64,000 bases of DNA from Saxidomus purpurata (Eukaryota > Mollusca > Bivalvia > Venerida > Veneridae), in contig JAFMSR010000012.1 in the NCBI GenBank assembly GCA_022818135.1, positions 27,915,678 through 27,979,677 of the forward strand, given 5' to 3'. The position numbers were made by a program, and so were the translations under genes. Below, one piece after another: positions 32,935 to 46,569 of the stretch. The notes beneath the pieces were generated by a model. It was given only the letters and a program-made list of their open reading frames with translations, searched no databases and was not told the origin of the DNA. The stretch's first letter is position 1; each line of letters opens with the position of its first letter.

Positions 32935-33539
32935 CCTTTTGAGTGCACATTACTAATAGGTATTAATTTCAAAGATATATTGCATCTCAAAGTCACATTA
33001 ATGGATTTTCACAAAACGGGCTCAAAAAGTTGCCTACATTTTATAGATGATCTGAAAAGAAATTGAACTTAAAAAATGTACCTGCTCAGTTTTGTTATCT
33101 ATTTAAAAGGCTGTTAGTTCACACATCTTCTTTTTATACATTTTTTCAAACACTGGTGTATGTTTCAAAGGAAACTAATGGAAGCCAGTTTATGCCTACG
33201 GCATGAAAAAGCCTTCGTTTAAACAAACACATAAAACCCTGCAGCCTGACAGTTTGAGGAAAAGTCATAGAAATGTTTGTAATAACAGTCAATTTTTCTA
33301 TTTAAAATGTCTAGAAATAATTTAATCTGTATTATATTTTTCTGTAATAGCTAAAGCAGTACTGTATCTCTTGCTACTATACATATTTAATTGAAAATAT
33401 TTACAATTTCTTATTAATTTATACTTCTCCCAAATGGATAACATCACTCTATAGACCAAATTTTGCAATGTTATATACTGTACGCAACTTCCTGGCAGGA
33501 AACAATGAAAGAAAAATAAACAACTTGAGGAAAATATAA
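32935..33539. other. AT-rich spacer bordering the satellite
   Basis: No gene or element ends recognised. The satellite motif (ctgttaaaattttgaagaaattgtt) fades in from about 33540. Confidence 0.35.
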
Positions 33540-36500
33540 TTTTAATTTAATCTGTTAAAATTTTGAAGAAATTGTTGAGCAGTTTTAAGTGTTAAGAAAA
33601 TGATGGTTACCTTAACTGATTAAATTTCAGATTGTTACAGAACATCTCATTTTAAATGTTAAAAGAAATTGTAACAGAACATGTTTATTTTATATGTTAA
33701 CAAAATCTCTGCAGAAATTTAAAGAAAATGTGACGGAAAATCGAAAAAGAAATTGTTACAGAACTTGTTCATTTTAAATGTTAACTAAATGTCTGCAGAA
33801 ATGTTAAAGAAAATGTTACAGAATATCTCATTTTAAATATTAAAAAAAACTGTTACATCGCCACATTTTATGGTCTGCTGCGCCATGTGTCATAAATGTT
33901 AAGAATGTCCGCTGAACTGTTGAAGAAAATGTTATGGCTCTTGTCATTTCCAATGTTAAGAGTGCTTAAATATTAAAGAAATTGTTACAGAACTTGTTCA
34001 TTTTAAATGTTGACTAAATGTCTGCAGAACTGTTAAAGAAAATATTACAGAAAAACTCATTTTAAATGTTAAAAGAAATTGTTATGACGCCATGTTTCAT
34101 TTTAAACATTAAGAATGTCCTCTGTGCCATGTGTCATTTAAAATGTAAACAATGTCCGCTGAACTGTCGATGGCCATGTGTCATTTAAAATGTTTAGAAT
34201 GTCCGCTGAACTGTTAAAGAAATTGTTACAGAGCTTGTGTCATTTTAAATGTTAAACAGATTGTCTACAGATCTTGTTACATTTTAAATGTAAACAAAAT
34301 GTCTAACAGAAATTGTTAAAGAACTTACTCGTTATGGAAAATCTAAAAGAAATTTTTACAGAGACTTGTTCATTTTAAATGTTGTTTAAATTGTCTGCAG
34401 AACCATGTTAAATAAAATGTTACAGAAAAACTCATTTTAACTGTTAAAAGAAATTGTTATGAGGCCATGTTTCATTTTAAACATTAAAAGAATTGTTACG
34501 ACCATGTGTCATTTTAAATGTTGACAATGTCTGCAGAACTATTGAAGAAAATGTTACAGACAAGTGTCATTTTAAATGTTAAAAGAAATTGTTACAGAAC
34601 TCCATGTTTCATTTTAAATGTTAACAAAATGTCTGCAGCAAAATGTTACAGAAAATGTTATGGAAAATCTAAAAGAAATTGTTACAGAACATGTTCATTT
34701 TAAATGTTAAAAGAAATATTTATGACGCCACTTTTCATTTTAAATGTTAAGAATGTCCGCTGAACTGTTGAAGAAAATGTTAATGCTAGTGTCATTTTAA
34801 ATGTTAAAAGAAATTGTTACAGAACTATAGTTAAAAGAAATATTTATGACGCCACTTTTCATTTTAAACGTTAAGATTGTCTGCTGCACCATGTGTCATT
34901 TAAAATGTTAAGAATGTCCGCTGGACTGTTGAAGAAAATGTTAAGGCTAGTGTCATTTTAAATGTTAAAAGAGATTGTTACTGAACTTGTTCATTTTAAA
35001 TGTAAACTAAATGTCTTCAGAACTGTTAAAGAAAATGTTACAGAAAAACTCGTTTTAAATGTTAAAAGAAATTGTTATGATGCAATTTTTCATTTTAAAC
35101 GTTAAGAATGTCCGCTGTGCCAGGTGTAATTTTAAATGTAAAGACTGTCGCTGAACTGTTTAAGAAAATGTTAAGGCTAGTGTCATTTTAAATGTTAAAA
35201 GAAATCATTACAGAACTTGTTCATTTTAAATGTTAAAAGAAGTTGTTATGACGCCACGTTTCATTTTAAACGTTATGAATATCCGCTGTGCCATGTGTCA
35301 TTTTAAATGTTAAGAATGTCCGCTGAACTGTTGAAGAAAATGTTAAGGTTAGTGTCATTTTAAATGTTAAAAGAAATTGTTACAGAACTTGTTCATTTTA
35401 AATGTTAACAAAATGTCTGCAGAAATGTTACAGAAAATGTTACGGAAAACTAAAAGAAATTGTTGCAGATCTTGTTCATTTTAAATGTTGTTTAAATGTC
35501 TGCAGAACTGTTTAAGAAAATGTTACAGAAAAACTCATTTTAAATGTTAAAAGAAATTGTGATGACGCCATGTTTCATTTTAAACGTTAAGATTGTCCGC
35601 TGCGCCATGTGTCATTTAAAATTGTAAGAATGTCCGCTGAACTGTTGAAGAAAATGTTGTGGCTAGTGTCGGTTTAAATTTTAAAAGAAATTGTTACAGA
35701 ACTTGTTCATTTTAAATGTTAGCAAAATGTCTGCAGAAAGATTTAAAAAGTTGTTATGGAAAATCTGAAAGAAATTGTTACAGAACTTGTTCATTTTAAT
35801 TGTTGATTAAATGTCTGCAGAACTGTTAAAGAAAATGTTACAGAAAAACTCATTTTAAATGTTAAAAGAAATTGTTATGACGCCACGTTTCATTTAAACG
35901 TTAAGAATGTCCACTGCGCCATGTGTCATTTTAAATGTTAAGAATGTCCGCTGAACTGTTGGAAGAAAATGTTAAGGCTAGTGTCATTTTAAATGTTAAA
36001 AGAAATTGTTACAGATCTTGTTCATTTTAAATGTTGACTTAATGTCTGCAGAACTGTTAAAGAAAATATTACAGAAAAACTCATTTTAAATGTTAAAAGA
36101 AATTGTTATGACGCCACTTTTCATTTTAAACGTTAAGAATGTTCACTGCGCCATGTGTCATCTTATATGTGAACAATGTCCGCTGAACTGTTTAAGAAAA
36201 TGTTAAGGCTAGTGTCATTTTAAATGTTAAAAGAAATTGTCACAGAACTTGTCCATTTTAAATGTTAAAAGAAGTTGTTATGACACCACGTTTTATTTTA
36301 AATGTTAAGAATGTCTGCTGAACTGTTGAAGAAAATATTAAGGCTAGTGCCATTTTAAATGTTAATAGAAATTGTTACAGAACTTGTTCATTTTAAATGT
36401 TAGCAAAATGTCTGCAGAAATATTAAAGAAATTGTTATGGAAAATCTAAACGAAATTGTTATAGAACTTGTTCATTTTAAATGCTAACTAAATGTCTGCA

Positions 36501-39500
36501 GAACTGTTAAAGAAAATGTTACAGAAAAACTCATTTTAAATGTTAAAAGAAATTTTTATGACGCCACGTTTCATTTTAAACATTAAGAATGTCTGCTGTG
36601 CCATGTGTCATTTTAAATGTGAAGACTATCCGCTGAACTGTTGAAGAAAATGTTAAGGCTAGTGTCATTTTAAATGTTAAAAGAAATTGTTACAGAACTT
36701 ATTCATTTTAAATGTTAACAAAATGTCTGCAGAAATGTTACAGAAAATGTTACGGAAAACTAAAAGAAATTGTTGCAGATCTTTTTCAAACTAAATGTTG
36801 ATTAAATGTCTGCAGAACTGTTGAAGAAAATGTTACAGAAAATCTCATTTTAAATGTTGAAAGAAATTGTTATGATGCCACGTTTCATTTTAAACATTAA
36901 GAATGTCCACTGTGCCTTTTATCATTTAAAATTGTAAGAATGTCTGCTGAACTGTTGAAGAAAATGTTGAGGCTAGTGTCATTTTAAATGTTAAAAGAAA
37001 TTGTTACAGAACTTGTTCATTTTAAATGTTAGCAAAATGTCTGCAGAAATATTTAAAAAAATTATGGAAAATCTAAAAGAAATTGTTACAGAATTTGTTC
37101 ATTTTAAATGTTGATTAAATGTCTGCAGAACTGTTAAAGAAAATGTTACAGAAAAACTCATTTTTAATGTTAATGGAAATTGTTATGACGCCACGTTTCA
37201 TTTTAAACGTTAAGATTGTCTGCTGCACCATGTCTCATTTAAAATGTTAAGAATGTCCGCTGAACTGTTGAAGGAAATGTTCAGACTAGTGTCATTTTAA
37301 ATGTTAAAAGAGATTGTTACAGAACTTGTTCATTTTAAATGTTAGCAAAATGTCTGCAGAAATATTAAAGAAATTGTTATATAAAATCTTAAAGAAATTG
37401 TTACAGAACTTGTTCATTTTAAATGTTAACTAAATGTCTGCAGAACTGTTTAAGAAAATGTTACAGAAAAACTCATTTTAAATGTTAAAAGAAATTGTTA
37501 TGACGCAACATTTCATTTTAAACATTTAGAATGTCCACTGCACCATGTGTCATCTTATAAGTAAAGAATGTCCGCTGAACTGTTGAAGAAAATGTTAAGG
37601 CTAGTGTCATTTTAAATGTTAAAAGAAATTGTTACAGAACTTGTTCATTTTAATGTTAACAAAATGTCTGCAGAAATGTTACAGAAAATATTACGGAAAA
37701 TCCAAAAGAAATTGTTACAGAACTTGTTCATTTTAAATGTTAAAAGAAATTGTTTTGACGCCACGTTTTATTTTAAACGTTAAGATTGTCCGCTGCGCCA
37801 TGTGTCATTTTAAATGTGAAGAATGTCCACTAACTGTTGAAGAAAACGTTAAGGCTAGTGTCATTTTAAATGTTAAGTAAATTGTTACAGAACTTGTTCA
37901 TTTTAAATGTTAACAAAATGCCTGCAGAAATATTAAAGAAATTGTTACGGAAAATCTAAAAGAAGTTGTTACAGAACTTGTTCATTTTAACTAAATGTCT
38001 GCAGAACTGTTAAAGAAAACGTAACAGAAAAACTCATTTTAAATGTTAAAAGAAATTGTGATGACGCCACGTTTCATTTTAAACGTTAAGAATGTCCGCT
38101 GAACTGTTGAAGAAAATGTTAAGGCTAGTGTCATTTTACAGAAAATCTAAAAGAAGTTGTTACAGAACTTGTTCATTTTAAATGTTAACTAAATGTCTGC
38201 AGAACTGTTGAAAGAAAACGTAACAGAAAAACTCATTTTAAATGTTAAAAGAAATTGTTACGACGCAACATTTCATTTTAAACATTTAGAATGTCCACTG
38301 CACCATGTGTCATCTTATAAGTAAAGAATGTCCGCTGAACTGTTGAAGAAAATGTTAAGGCTAGTGTCATTTTAAATGTTAAAAGAAACTGTTACAGAAC
38401 TTGTTCATTTTCATGTTAACAAAATGTCTGCAGAAATGTTACAGAAAATATTACGGAAAATCCAAAAGAAATTGTTACAGAACTTGTTCATTTTAAATGT
38501 TAAAAGAAATTGTTTTGACGCCACGTTTTATTTTAAACGTTAAGATTGTCCGCTGCGCCATGTGTCATTTTAAATGTGAAGAATGTCCACTAACTGTTGA
38601 AGAAAATGTTAAGGCTAGTGTCATTTTAAATGTTAAGTAAATTGTTACAGAACTTGTTCATTTTAAATGTTAACAAAATGTCTGCAGAAATATTAAAGAA
38701 ATTGTTACGGAAAATCTAAAAGAAGTTGTTACAGAACTTGTTCATTTTAAATTTTAACTAAATGTCTGCAGAACTGTTAAAGAAAACGTAACAGAAAAAC
38801 TCATTTTAAATGTTAAAAGAAATTGTGATGACGCCACATTTCATTTTAAATGTTAAGAATGTCCGCTGCGCCATGTGTCATTTTAAATGTAAAGAATGTC
38901 CACTGAACTGTTGAAGAAAATGTTAAGGCTAGTGTCATTTTACGGAAAATCTAAAAGAAGTTGTTACAGAACTTGTTCATTTTAAATGTTATCTAAATGT
39001 CTGCAGAACTGTTGAAAGAAAACGTAACAGAAAAACTCATTTTAAATGTTAAAAGAAATTGTTACGACGCCAAGTTTCATTTTAAATGTTAAGAATGTCC
39101 GCTGCGCCATGTGCCATTTTAAATGTAAAGACTGTTCGCTGAACCGTTGAAGAAAATGTTAAGGCTAGTGTCATTTTAAATGTTCAAAGAAATTGTTACA
39201 GAACTTGTTCATTTTAAATGTTATCAAAATGTCTGCAGAAATGTTACAGAAAATGTTATGGAAAATCTAAAAGAAATTGTTACAGAATTTGTTCATTTTA
39301 AATGTTAAGTAAATGTCTGCAGAGCTGTTCATTTTAAACATTAAGAATGTCCACTGCGCCATGCGTCATTTTAAATGTTAAGAATGTCATACTGAACTGT
39401 TTAAGAAAATGTTAAGGCTAGTGTCATTTTAAATGTTAAAAGAAAATGTTACAGAACTTGTTCATTTTAAATGTTAACTAAATGTCTGCAGAACTGATCA

Positions 39501-40512
39501 ATAAAAAACTCCTTTTTAATGCTTAAAGAAATTTAATGAGTTAAATGTCTGCAGAACTGTTAAAGAAAATGTTACAGAAAAACTCATTTTAAATGTTAAA
39601 AGAAATTGTTATGACGCCATGTTTCATTTTAAACGTTAAGAATGTCCGCTGCGCCATGTGTCATTTTAGTTAAAGACTGTCTGCTGAACTGTTGAAGAAA
39701 ATGTTAAGGCTAGTGTCATTTTAAATATTAAAAGAAATTATTACAGAACTTGTTCATTTTAAATGTTAAAAGAAATTGTTATGTAGCCAAGTTTCATTTT
39801 AAACGTTAAGATTGTCCGCTGCGCCATGTGTCATTTAAAATGTTAAGAATGTCCGCTGAACTGTTGAAGAAAATGTTAAGACTAGTGTCATTTTAAATGT
39901 ACAGAACTTTTTCATTTCAAATGTTGACTAAATATCTGCAGAACTGTTAAAGAAAATGTTACAGAAAAACTCATTTTAAATTTTAAAAGAAATTGTTATG
40001 ACACCACGTTTCATTTTAAACGTAAAGAATGTCCGCTGGGCCATGTGTCATTTTAAATGTTAAGAAAGTCCGCTGAACTGTTGAAGAAAATGTAAGGGCT
40101 AGTGTAATTTTAAATTTTAAAAGAAATTGTTACAGAACTTGTTCATTTTAAATGTTAACAAAATGTCTGCAAAAATGATGAAATTGTTATGGAAAATCTT
40201 AAAGAAATTTTACAAAACTTGTTCATTTTAAATGTTAACGAAATGTCAGCAGAACTGTTGAAGAAATTGATACAGGACTTGTTCATTTTAAATGTTAAAG
40301 GAAATTGTTATGATGCCACGTTTCATTTTAAACGTTAAGAATGTCCGCTGCGCCATGTGCCATTTTAAATGTTAAGAATGTCTGCTGAACTGTTGAAGAA
40401 AATGTTGAGGCTAGTGTCAATTTAAATGTTAAATAAATTGTTAGGAAACTTTTTCATTTTAAATGTTTACAAAGTGTCTGCAGAAATGAAAAAGAAATTG
40501 TTACGGATATAT
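33540..40512 (+). repeat. Satellite block 1: heterogeneous array
   Basis: About 7 kb built from ~50-60-bp sub-repeats, each around CATTTTAAATGTTAA followed by variants such as aaatgtctgcagaactgtt, agaatgtccgctgaactgtt and aagaaattgttacagaactt. The larger marker aaggctagtgtc recurs at irregular intervals (about 34785, 35175, 35662, 35966, 36207, 36659, 36972, 37599, 38357, 38929, 39417 and 39706), so the higher-order period varies between roughly 170 and 320 bp. No open frame of meaning. Divergence is higher at the left edge. Confidence 0.92.
37500..39020 (+). repeat. ~760-bp higher-order duplication inside block 1
   Basis: The unusual variant catcttataagtaaagaatg occurs at 37551 and 38311 (760 bp apart). 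The flanking rare variants (ttcatgttaac against ttaatgttaac, gttttgacgccacgttttat, tccactaactgttgaag) keep the same spacing. The second copy has an extra sub-repeat near 38860-38905. Confidence 0.8.
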
Positions 40513-41120
40513 TTGTTTGCGTTTTAACTTGCAGCCAAAAGTAGGTTATGTCTGTTGCAGAGTAATTTTCTTACCAAAAAAGAAGCTATAAAAGAAGTAA
40601 GAGAGTTACCTAGAGTATTGAGAAGTTTTCCATTCATCAAAATCAAATTGAAGACCACTTTTGACATAATGTCTGGCCCAAACCAAAATGTCACATTCAA
40701 ACAAAAATCCGTTTTACCTTGAATTATTTAAAAAAGTGTTTTTTTTTGTGGGTGTTTTAATTTATCATGTATACCGCTAGTACAAGATTCCATATCTACT
40801 ATCACTGATGAAATCTGATGACTCGAACTACCTTGAATTGTTGTTGATTGTGAAAAGACATTTAATTTCAGTAAGACTGACATTTAGTAACCTTTTGATA
40901 TCATTTATTGGTGCTTTATGTTGGTGCTTTGATGAATAAAACAAGTATTTGGTTTACATGGAGCTGATCTTTGTACTGTGACCCAGTGTACTTGCTGCAT
41001 GATACAGCACTACACAGCACTACTACAGTACCATAGAGTACCACAACACTAAGAATGGTCTCGTACTTTTAGTACTTTATATTACTATACACTATAATAG
41101 TACCATACAATACTAAATTT
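40513..41120. other. Spacer after satellite block 1, ending in AGTACT-rich DNA
   Basis: Unique AT-rich DNA, then at 41000-41110 a low-complexity stretch of agtacc/agtact/tactat words related to the minisatellites at 42.1 and 46.6 kb. No exon recognised. Confidence 0.45.
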
Positions 41121-42060
41121 TAGCTCAACTATTTGGAGAGTATGGAGAGCCATTACAGTCACTTGTGCGTTGGCGTTAAAGATTTGCCTGCTAAGCACTA
41201 TCAAGCACATATCTCAGTAACCACTTTTGATATTGACTTGAAAGTTTGTTTATGTCTTAAGGGGTGTCATACAATCAAGGCAGATAACTTTTGTTTAAAT
41301 TTAGTACAAATTATGGCCCTTGTTTGACTTTGAAAATTGGTTAAAGTTTTGCCTGCTAGGTACTATCATGCACATATCTCAGTAACCACTTATGCTATTG
41401 ACTTGAAACTTTGTAATTGTCTTTAGGAGTGTCATACAGTCAAGTCAGATAACTCTTGTATAAATTTGATACAAATTATGGCCCATGTTTGACTTTGAAA
41501 ATTTGGTTAAAGTTTTGCCTGCTAGGTACTATCATGTACATATCTCAGTAACCACTTATGATACTGACTTGAAACTTTGTAAATGTCTTTAGGAGTGTCA
41601 TACAGTCAAGTCAGATAACTCTTGTATAAATTTATTACAAAGTATGGCCCTTGTTTGACTTTGAAAATTTGGTTAAAGTTTTGCCTGCTAGCTACTATCA
41701 AGCACATATCTCAGTAACCACTTGTGATATTGACTCGAAACTTTCTTTATGATTTAAGGGGTGTCACGCGGTCAAGACAGATAACTCTTGTTTAAATTTA
41801 GTACAAATTATGGCCCTTGTTTGACTTTGAAAATTTGGTTAAAGTTTTGCATGCAAGGTACTTTTATGCATATATCCCAGTAACCAGTTGTGGTAGTTAT
41901 ATCAACTTTACCAATGTTCAGGAGTACATTTTGTATCAAACAATTAATTGACTATGAAATAATTATTAAGTGATAGATGACTTTTTTATGATTCAACTTT
42001 CCTAATTTACACTTAATAGCAGACTTTTGTTTTGCTATAAAACTTATGGACAGCTTTTGT
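41121..42060 (+). mobile_element. Family B element (variant)
   Basis: 5' end TTTTAGCTCAACTATTTGGAG. Core units of about 166-170 bp contain agttttgcctgctaggtact, cacatatctcagtaaccact, gacttgaaactttgtaa and acaaattatggcccttgttt. The 3' end is degraded to GGACAGCTTTTGTTTT. Same core variant as the copy at 25.96 kb. Confidence 0.75.
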
Positions 42061-42086
42061 TTTAAAACTACAGTACATGGAGTAGT

Positions 42087-42935
42087 GGCCTTCTATACAG
42101 TACTATTGAACACTGCAAGAGTATTACAATTGGCCTTCTATACAGTACTATTGAACACTGCAAGAGTATAACAATAGGCCTTCTATACAGTACTATTGAA
42201 CACTGCAAGAGTATAACAATAGGCCTTCTATACAGTAGTATTGAACACCGCAAGAGTATTACAATTGGCCTTCTATACAGTAGTATTGAACACCGCAAGA
42301 GTATTACAATTGGCCTTCTATACAGTAGTATTGAACACCGCAAGAGTATTACAATTGGCCTTCTATACAGTACTATTTAACACCGCAAGAGTATTACAAT
42401 TGGCCTTCTATACAGTACTATTGAACACTGCAAGAGTATTACAATTGGCCTTCTATACAGTAGTATTGAACACCGCAAGAGTATAACAATAGGCCTTCTA
42501 TACAGTACTATTGAACACTGCAAGAGTATTCAATTGGCCGTCTGTACAGTAGTATTGAACACCGCAAGAGTATTACAATTGGCCTTCTATACAGTACTAT
42601 TGAACACTGCAAGAGTATAACAATTGGCCTTCTATACAGTACTATTGAACACTGCAAGAGTATTACAATTGGCCTTCTATACAGTACTATTGAACACTGC
42701 AAAAGTATTACAATAGGCCTTCTATACAGTACTATTGAACACTGCAAGAGTATTACAATTGGCCTTCTATACATTACTATTGAACACAGCAAGAGAAGTT
42801 CAGTTGGCCTTCTATACCCTACTATAGAACACTGCAAGAGTATTACAATAAGCCTTCTATACAAAACTATAGAACACAGCAAGAGTATAACAATAGGCCT
42901 TATACACAGTACTATAGAACACTGCAAGAGTAGCG
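42087..42935. repeat. 45-bp minisatellite, about 19 copies
   Basis: Unit ggccttctatacagtactat + tgaacactgcaagagtatta + caatt. Because 45 is divisible by three and the unit lacks stops in some frames, it yields long repetitive frames on both strands (15-residue periodicity). These are not evidence of a protein. Variants (tagtattgaacaccgc) are clustered, showing local homogenisation. The right-hand units (42780-42930) are the most diverged. Confidence 0.95.
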
Positions 42936-43150
42936 CTTTTGAATTCTGTAGAACTACATAGTTTTATAGTGCTGTACACATACTAAAGAGTTATTGTATG
43001 CTAGAACACTTTGATAATTATAGAAAATATGTAGTGCTGAGCAATACTGCAGTAGTATACAGTACTGAGTGGAATTGATTGTAGTGTTAATCACTTGTAA
43101 CTAGTCTGGCCCATATGAGCAGCTTAAGGCCATCTTGGCTTTGTTAAAAA
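42936..43150 (+). repeat. AGTACT-rich flank and a family A/C 3' remnant
   Basis: Degenerate agtactg/tagtgctg words up to 43080, then gagcagcttaaggccatcttggctttgtt at 43118-43146, a decayed copy of the 3' hairpin terminus of families A/C. Confidence 0.5.
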
Positions 43151-43394
43151 TTCTGTTTCAAGCTGCACTTCATCAAGTCCTCCTTGTTTCAGTTGGAAAA
43201 ACTACAGAAACTACAGTGCCTTTAGAGCTTTGTTTAATGAATATTGTTTTTAAGGAAATTACATGGCACAGTGCTGACTGAACATCTGTAGATATAGCAG
43301 ATTCTTTTGACTTTTTCTGATATATTGGCAAAGCACAGATATAGTACAGCATGCTGTCTTTTGAACAGCTCTTATTAAATGCAAACTTTTTTAT

Positions 43395-43670
43395 GCAGTC
43401 ACCTCGGAATGAATAGGGTTCATCTACTGTCTAAGGCCTCCAGGTCAAAGCCTCTTCAAGTTTCTCAGAGCAAACCAGTTTTGAATGCAAAGTCACTGTG
43501 ACAATAACCTTTGACCCTGTGATTTTCTAATGGATAGGGTCCATCTACTGCCCTTGACCAATGTACATACCAAGAAGGAGACCAGTGGGTGAAAGTCTTC
43601 TCAATGTATCTAACAGAAATCAAACATCTACTGACCAACAGCTGCATTAGTTTGGCAAACAAAACTTACT
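43395..43670 (+). repeat. Dispersed 'gtcactgtgacaataacctttgacc' repeat
   Basis: Two partial units with gaatagggttcatctactg and ggatagggtccatctactgc, and caaagtcactgtgac / ctttgaccctgtg. It resembles a dispersed repeat I know from marine invertebrate genomes (from memory, unchecked). A minus-strand frame of 65 codons here is an artefact. Confidence 0.5.
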
Positions 43671-46094
43671 CAAGCTGGAGCATAATAAACATCATGTAAA
43701 ATAATTTTAAGGTTTTCCTCAGTAAGGTCACTATTTGGTCTACCAATGTGTAATGTGTGTGATTATTGTGCTAACTGAGAATGAAGTCTCACTTTCATGG
43801 CTTTAAAGTCCCTTATTTTGGTATTTTAACTGTCTTCCACGGTAAGGATTTTTTAGTTATAGTTGTTACAATTGCCTTTCTTGCCTAGAAGATGAGTTTA
43901 GCATATGAACAAATTGCTAAGGGCATTTTGTGTCCAGCCACTTTCTTTCTTAACACTCTCAAAGATGTTTGCATTCTTTGTATTTCTTGCCTGAAGTTTT
44001 GATGCAAAAACCAATTTTGAATAGTCCTTGTCTCCTACCTCATGTTATCTTATTTTTGTTGAGATCAAATACATTGTAACTAGCACTTGTGTCTGTCTGA
44101 TCAAAGTAACTCAATTTCCATGAGTTTAAGTTATGCAGGAAAATATTTCAGACTTTCTTTAAAAAGTTTCCTTTGAATTAGATTGGGACTAGACAGGAAG
44201 ACATTACTGTGGGAGTTACTTCAGGTTGGCTTGAATTCCAACTTCTGCTCATATTACTGCAGTGCAAGAATTTTGTGTCGCCTGAGAAGTTATCTCTGTT
44301 TTTCCATTCTTATTTCCTATGCTTAGATTTCTTTGCTTCTTATGGAATATTGGCAAATGCTCTGCAAATTTAATGTAAAAACATTGAAGCTTCTAGAAAT
44401 TTCATTAGCTTTTTGCTTATCTTGGATGTTCTTTTACAAATTTGCCCAGATTTTGAAAAAAGAATTGTTCTCAGTGAGAAAGAATGCTCATACACATGGC
44501 ACACAGTCCACAACAGGAGACGGCAGTTTGGAAATGATAGCATTTCACATAACATTAAACATTTGCATTTTATTTAATGCATTGCCAGTGAATCTGGCCT
44601 GCATGTGTGGATGGAATGTGCGGCATATCTAATGTGTTCCAGAAAGGACTCTGGAATATGATTGGTCCAGAGGCAACAAACAGAAAGACTCCCAGTCACT
44701 GGACTTGTGTATGGGCTGGGAGCAGATTGAAGTCTTAAAGCACTTGTTTATGAACAATTTTCTTATCATCTTCAATTGAACTCTGGCTTAAGTAGAGCAA
44801 GGACAGACTGCAAACCTACATTATATATACCTACATACATATATATACATATGTGAAAAATACAAAAACTGTGCCGGAAAAAAGTTAATTATAGTAAAAG
44901 ATAAAAACACAGTCCAAGAGTTAATTAAATCACTATTTGCCAACCGGTTTTGCTTTTTCTGCTCATTAGGGCAAATATGGCGTCATAAATATATATATAT
45001 TTTATTAGTCTAAGAATAGTTGAAATGTTAGCTTGGGATTATCAAAATAACCAGACAATCTTTTAGAATCTTTTAAATGGAGTCAGTATAATTCTGAATG
45101 TGTGGGTGAAATTAATCCATTTAATTAAATGAACACATTTCTATAGAAATTACTGACATTTTTCCACATTAAGCTTGGAAAGCAAAGGATAAGGATAGAA
45201 AAACAGAAGCATTTTCAGTTTTACCCTGCTAAAGGCTTGAACTAGTAGAATTTATCCATGGAATTTATTTCAATTTGACATGTTTTTGAATTCCTGAAAT
45301 GTTTTTCTAGTACAGACTTAAATCCATGGAAATTGATAAAGTCAAATGACAATTACAGTTTAGCCTACATAAGAGGTCATTTGTATATAATGTGACCCTG
45401 CCTGTTAAAGCCAGCCTCAAACCAGATGGATGGAAATCCCAATATAATATCCTGTATATTGTATGACCCTGTCTAATGTGGACAGCAGCTGGCTGAAATT
45501 ACACAAAACTGCATTTTAGTGACCACAATCACAATGGCAAATATCCATTTGAATTAGCTAATAAACCATTTTCAACAGACTTAAACAAAATATCGAGGAT
45601 ATTCTCAAACAATTATTATCATTCATAATAATTACACACACAGTACAATGAATCTGACCTTTCAGGAAATGTGAAGATGACTTTGGTAGAAGACAAGAAC
45701 TTTATCACTCTTTGCATAGTCAAACAACTGTTTTTGTTATGGCCCAAATTGATTGCATCAATGTCCTATGAAAACTACTTTTAGTTTCTTTTTTTGTCTG
45801 TTAAGTTGGGTTATGCATTTGTATTTGTAGTTTATCAAACAGATTTTTCTATTCACTACAAATGTCAAGCTGTTTGCAGTCAAAAGTTTACATCAGTTAT
45901 TTCTTCTTACTGTATACTCCATTCCCTGTTCAAAGCTGTATTCCTTGCAGACTTTATTAAATTTGCCAAGGACTTTGACAGCCATTATTTCCTATAGCAA
46001 TTCATTTGTTTTCCTTGTTATTGAGTCTCTTGAATAGTTTTGTTTTATTTTCTTGTTTCATTATTTCCCTACACCTTGCCATGCTCAACCCCAA
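43671..46094. other. Mostly unique AT-rich DNA
   Basis: Small frames at 44333-44632, 45794-45997 and 46006-46188 have no splice context, family likeness or codon pattern that convinces. ta-rich microsatellite near 44820-44855 and 44987-45000. A gaccctgtctaatgtggaca-type dispersed repeat scrap lies at 45400-45490. Confidence 0.35.
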
Positions 46095-46385
46095 TAGACC
46101 CTTTAAAAAGCACTTTTTAGTTGTCTCTATGGGATGTTTAACATTGAAATATAGAGTAAAAAATAAAAATTCTTGTCCTAGAGCCTAGATATTTGGTGTG
46201 TAGCATTGTGTAATGGTCCTGTGTCAAGTTTGTTAAAAGCATGTCCCTTGTCCCAGGAGTCAAATGTTTTGGACTTGTATAAAGAAGTACTAAAAACCTT
46301 GTTGTTTAATACCATAAGGTTTGGAGCTTTGGGTCAAAATTTACCAAATCCTGCGGGTCATTATTTTACATAGACTGTTATCCCT
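46095..46385 (+). mobile_element. Family A core fragment
   Basis: agagcctagatatttggtgt, tgtagcattgtgtaatggtc and a further decayed unit (ccataaggtttggagctttg) about 130 bp on. No ends. Confidence 0.55.
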
Positions 46386-46569
46386 ATAATTGCAAGGTCA
46401 AAGGCTTAGCAATTGCCCACGGCTGTTTTTATTTGCCGTTTGGGTCAGATTTGATCTACTGTCGGTTTTGAAGATACAATGATGAATTTTGGACCATGTG
46501 CTTAGTTTTTCCAATAGAGTTGAATGCTTACTTACGCTACCATCATTCTTGAACATTGCAATTCATTCC

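Noticed and set aside
34518..34703. 61-codon frame in the satellite
   Set aside because: Lies wholly within tandem repeats and changes with each unit; not a gene.
42068..42927. Long repetitive reading frames on both strands (15-residue periodicity)
   Set aside because: They follow from a 45-bp minisatellite whose period is divisible by three. Both strands are open, and there is no start context, splice site or protein-like composition.
44333..44632. 99-codon plus-strand frame
   Set aside because: No initiation context, splice support, family motif or conservation clue; length is within chance for AT-rich DNA with a few GC patches.
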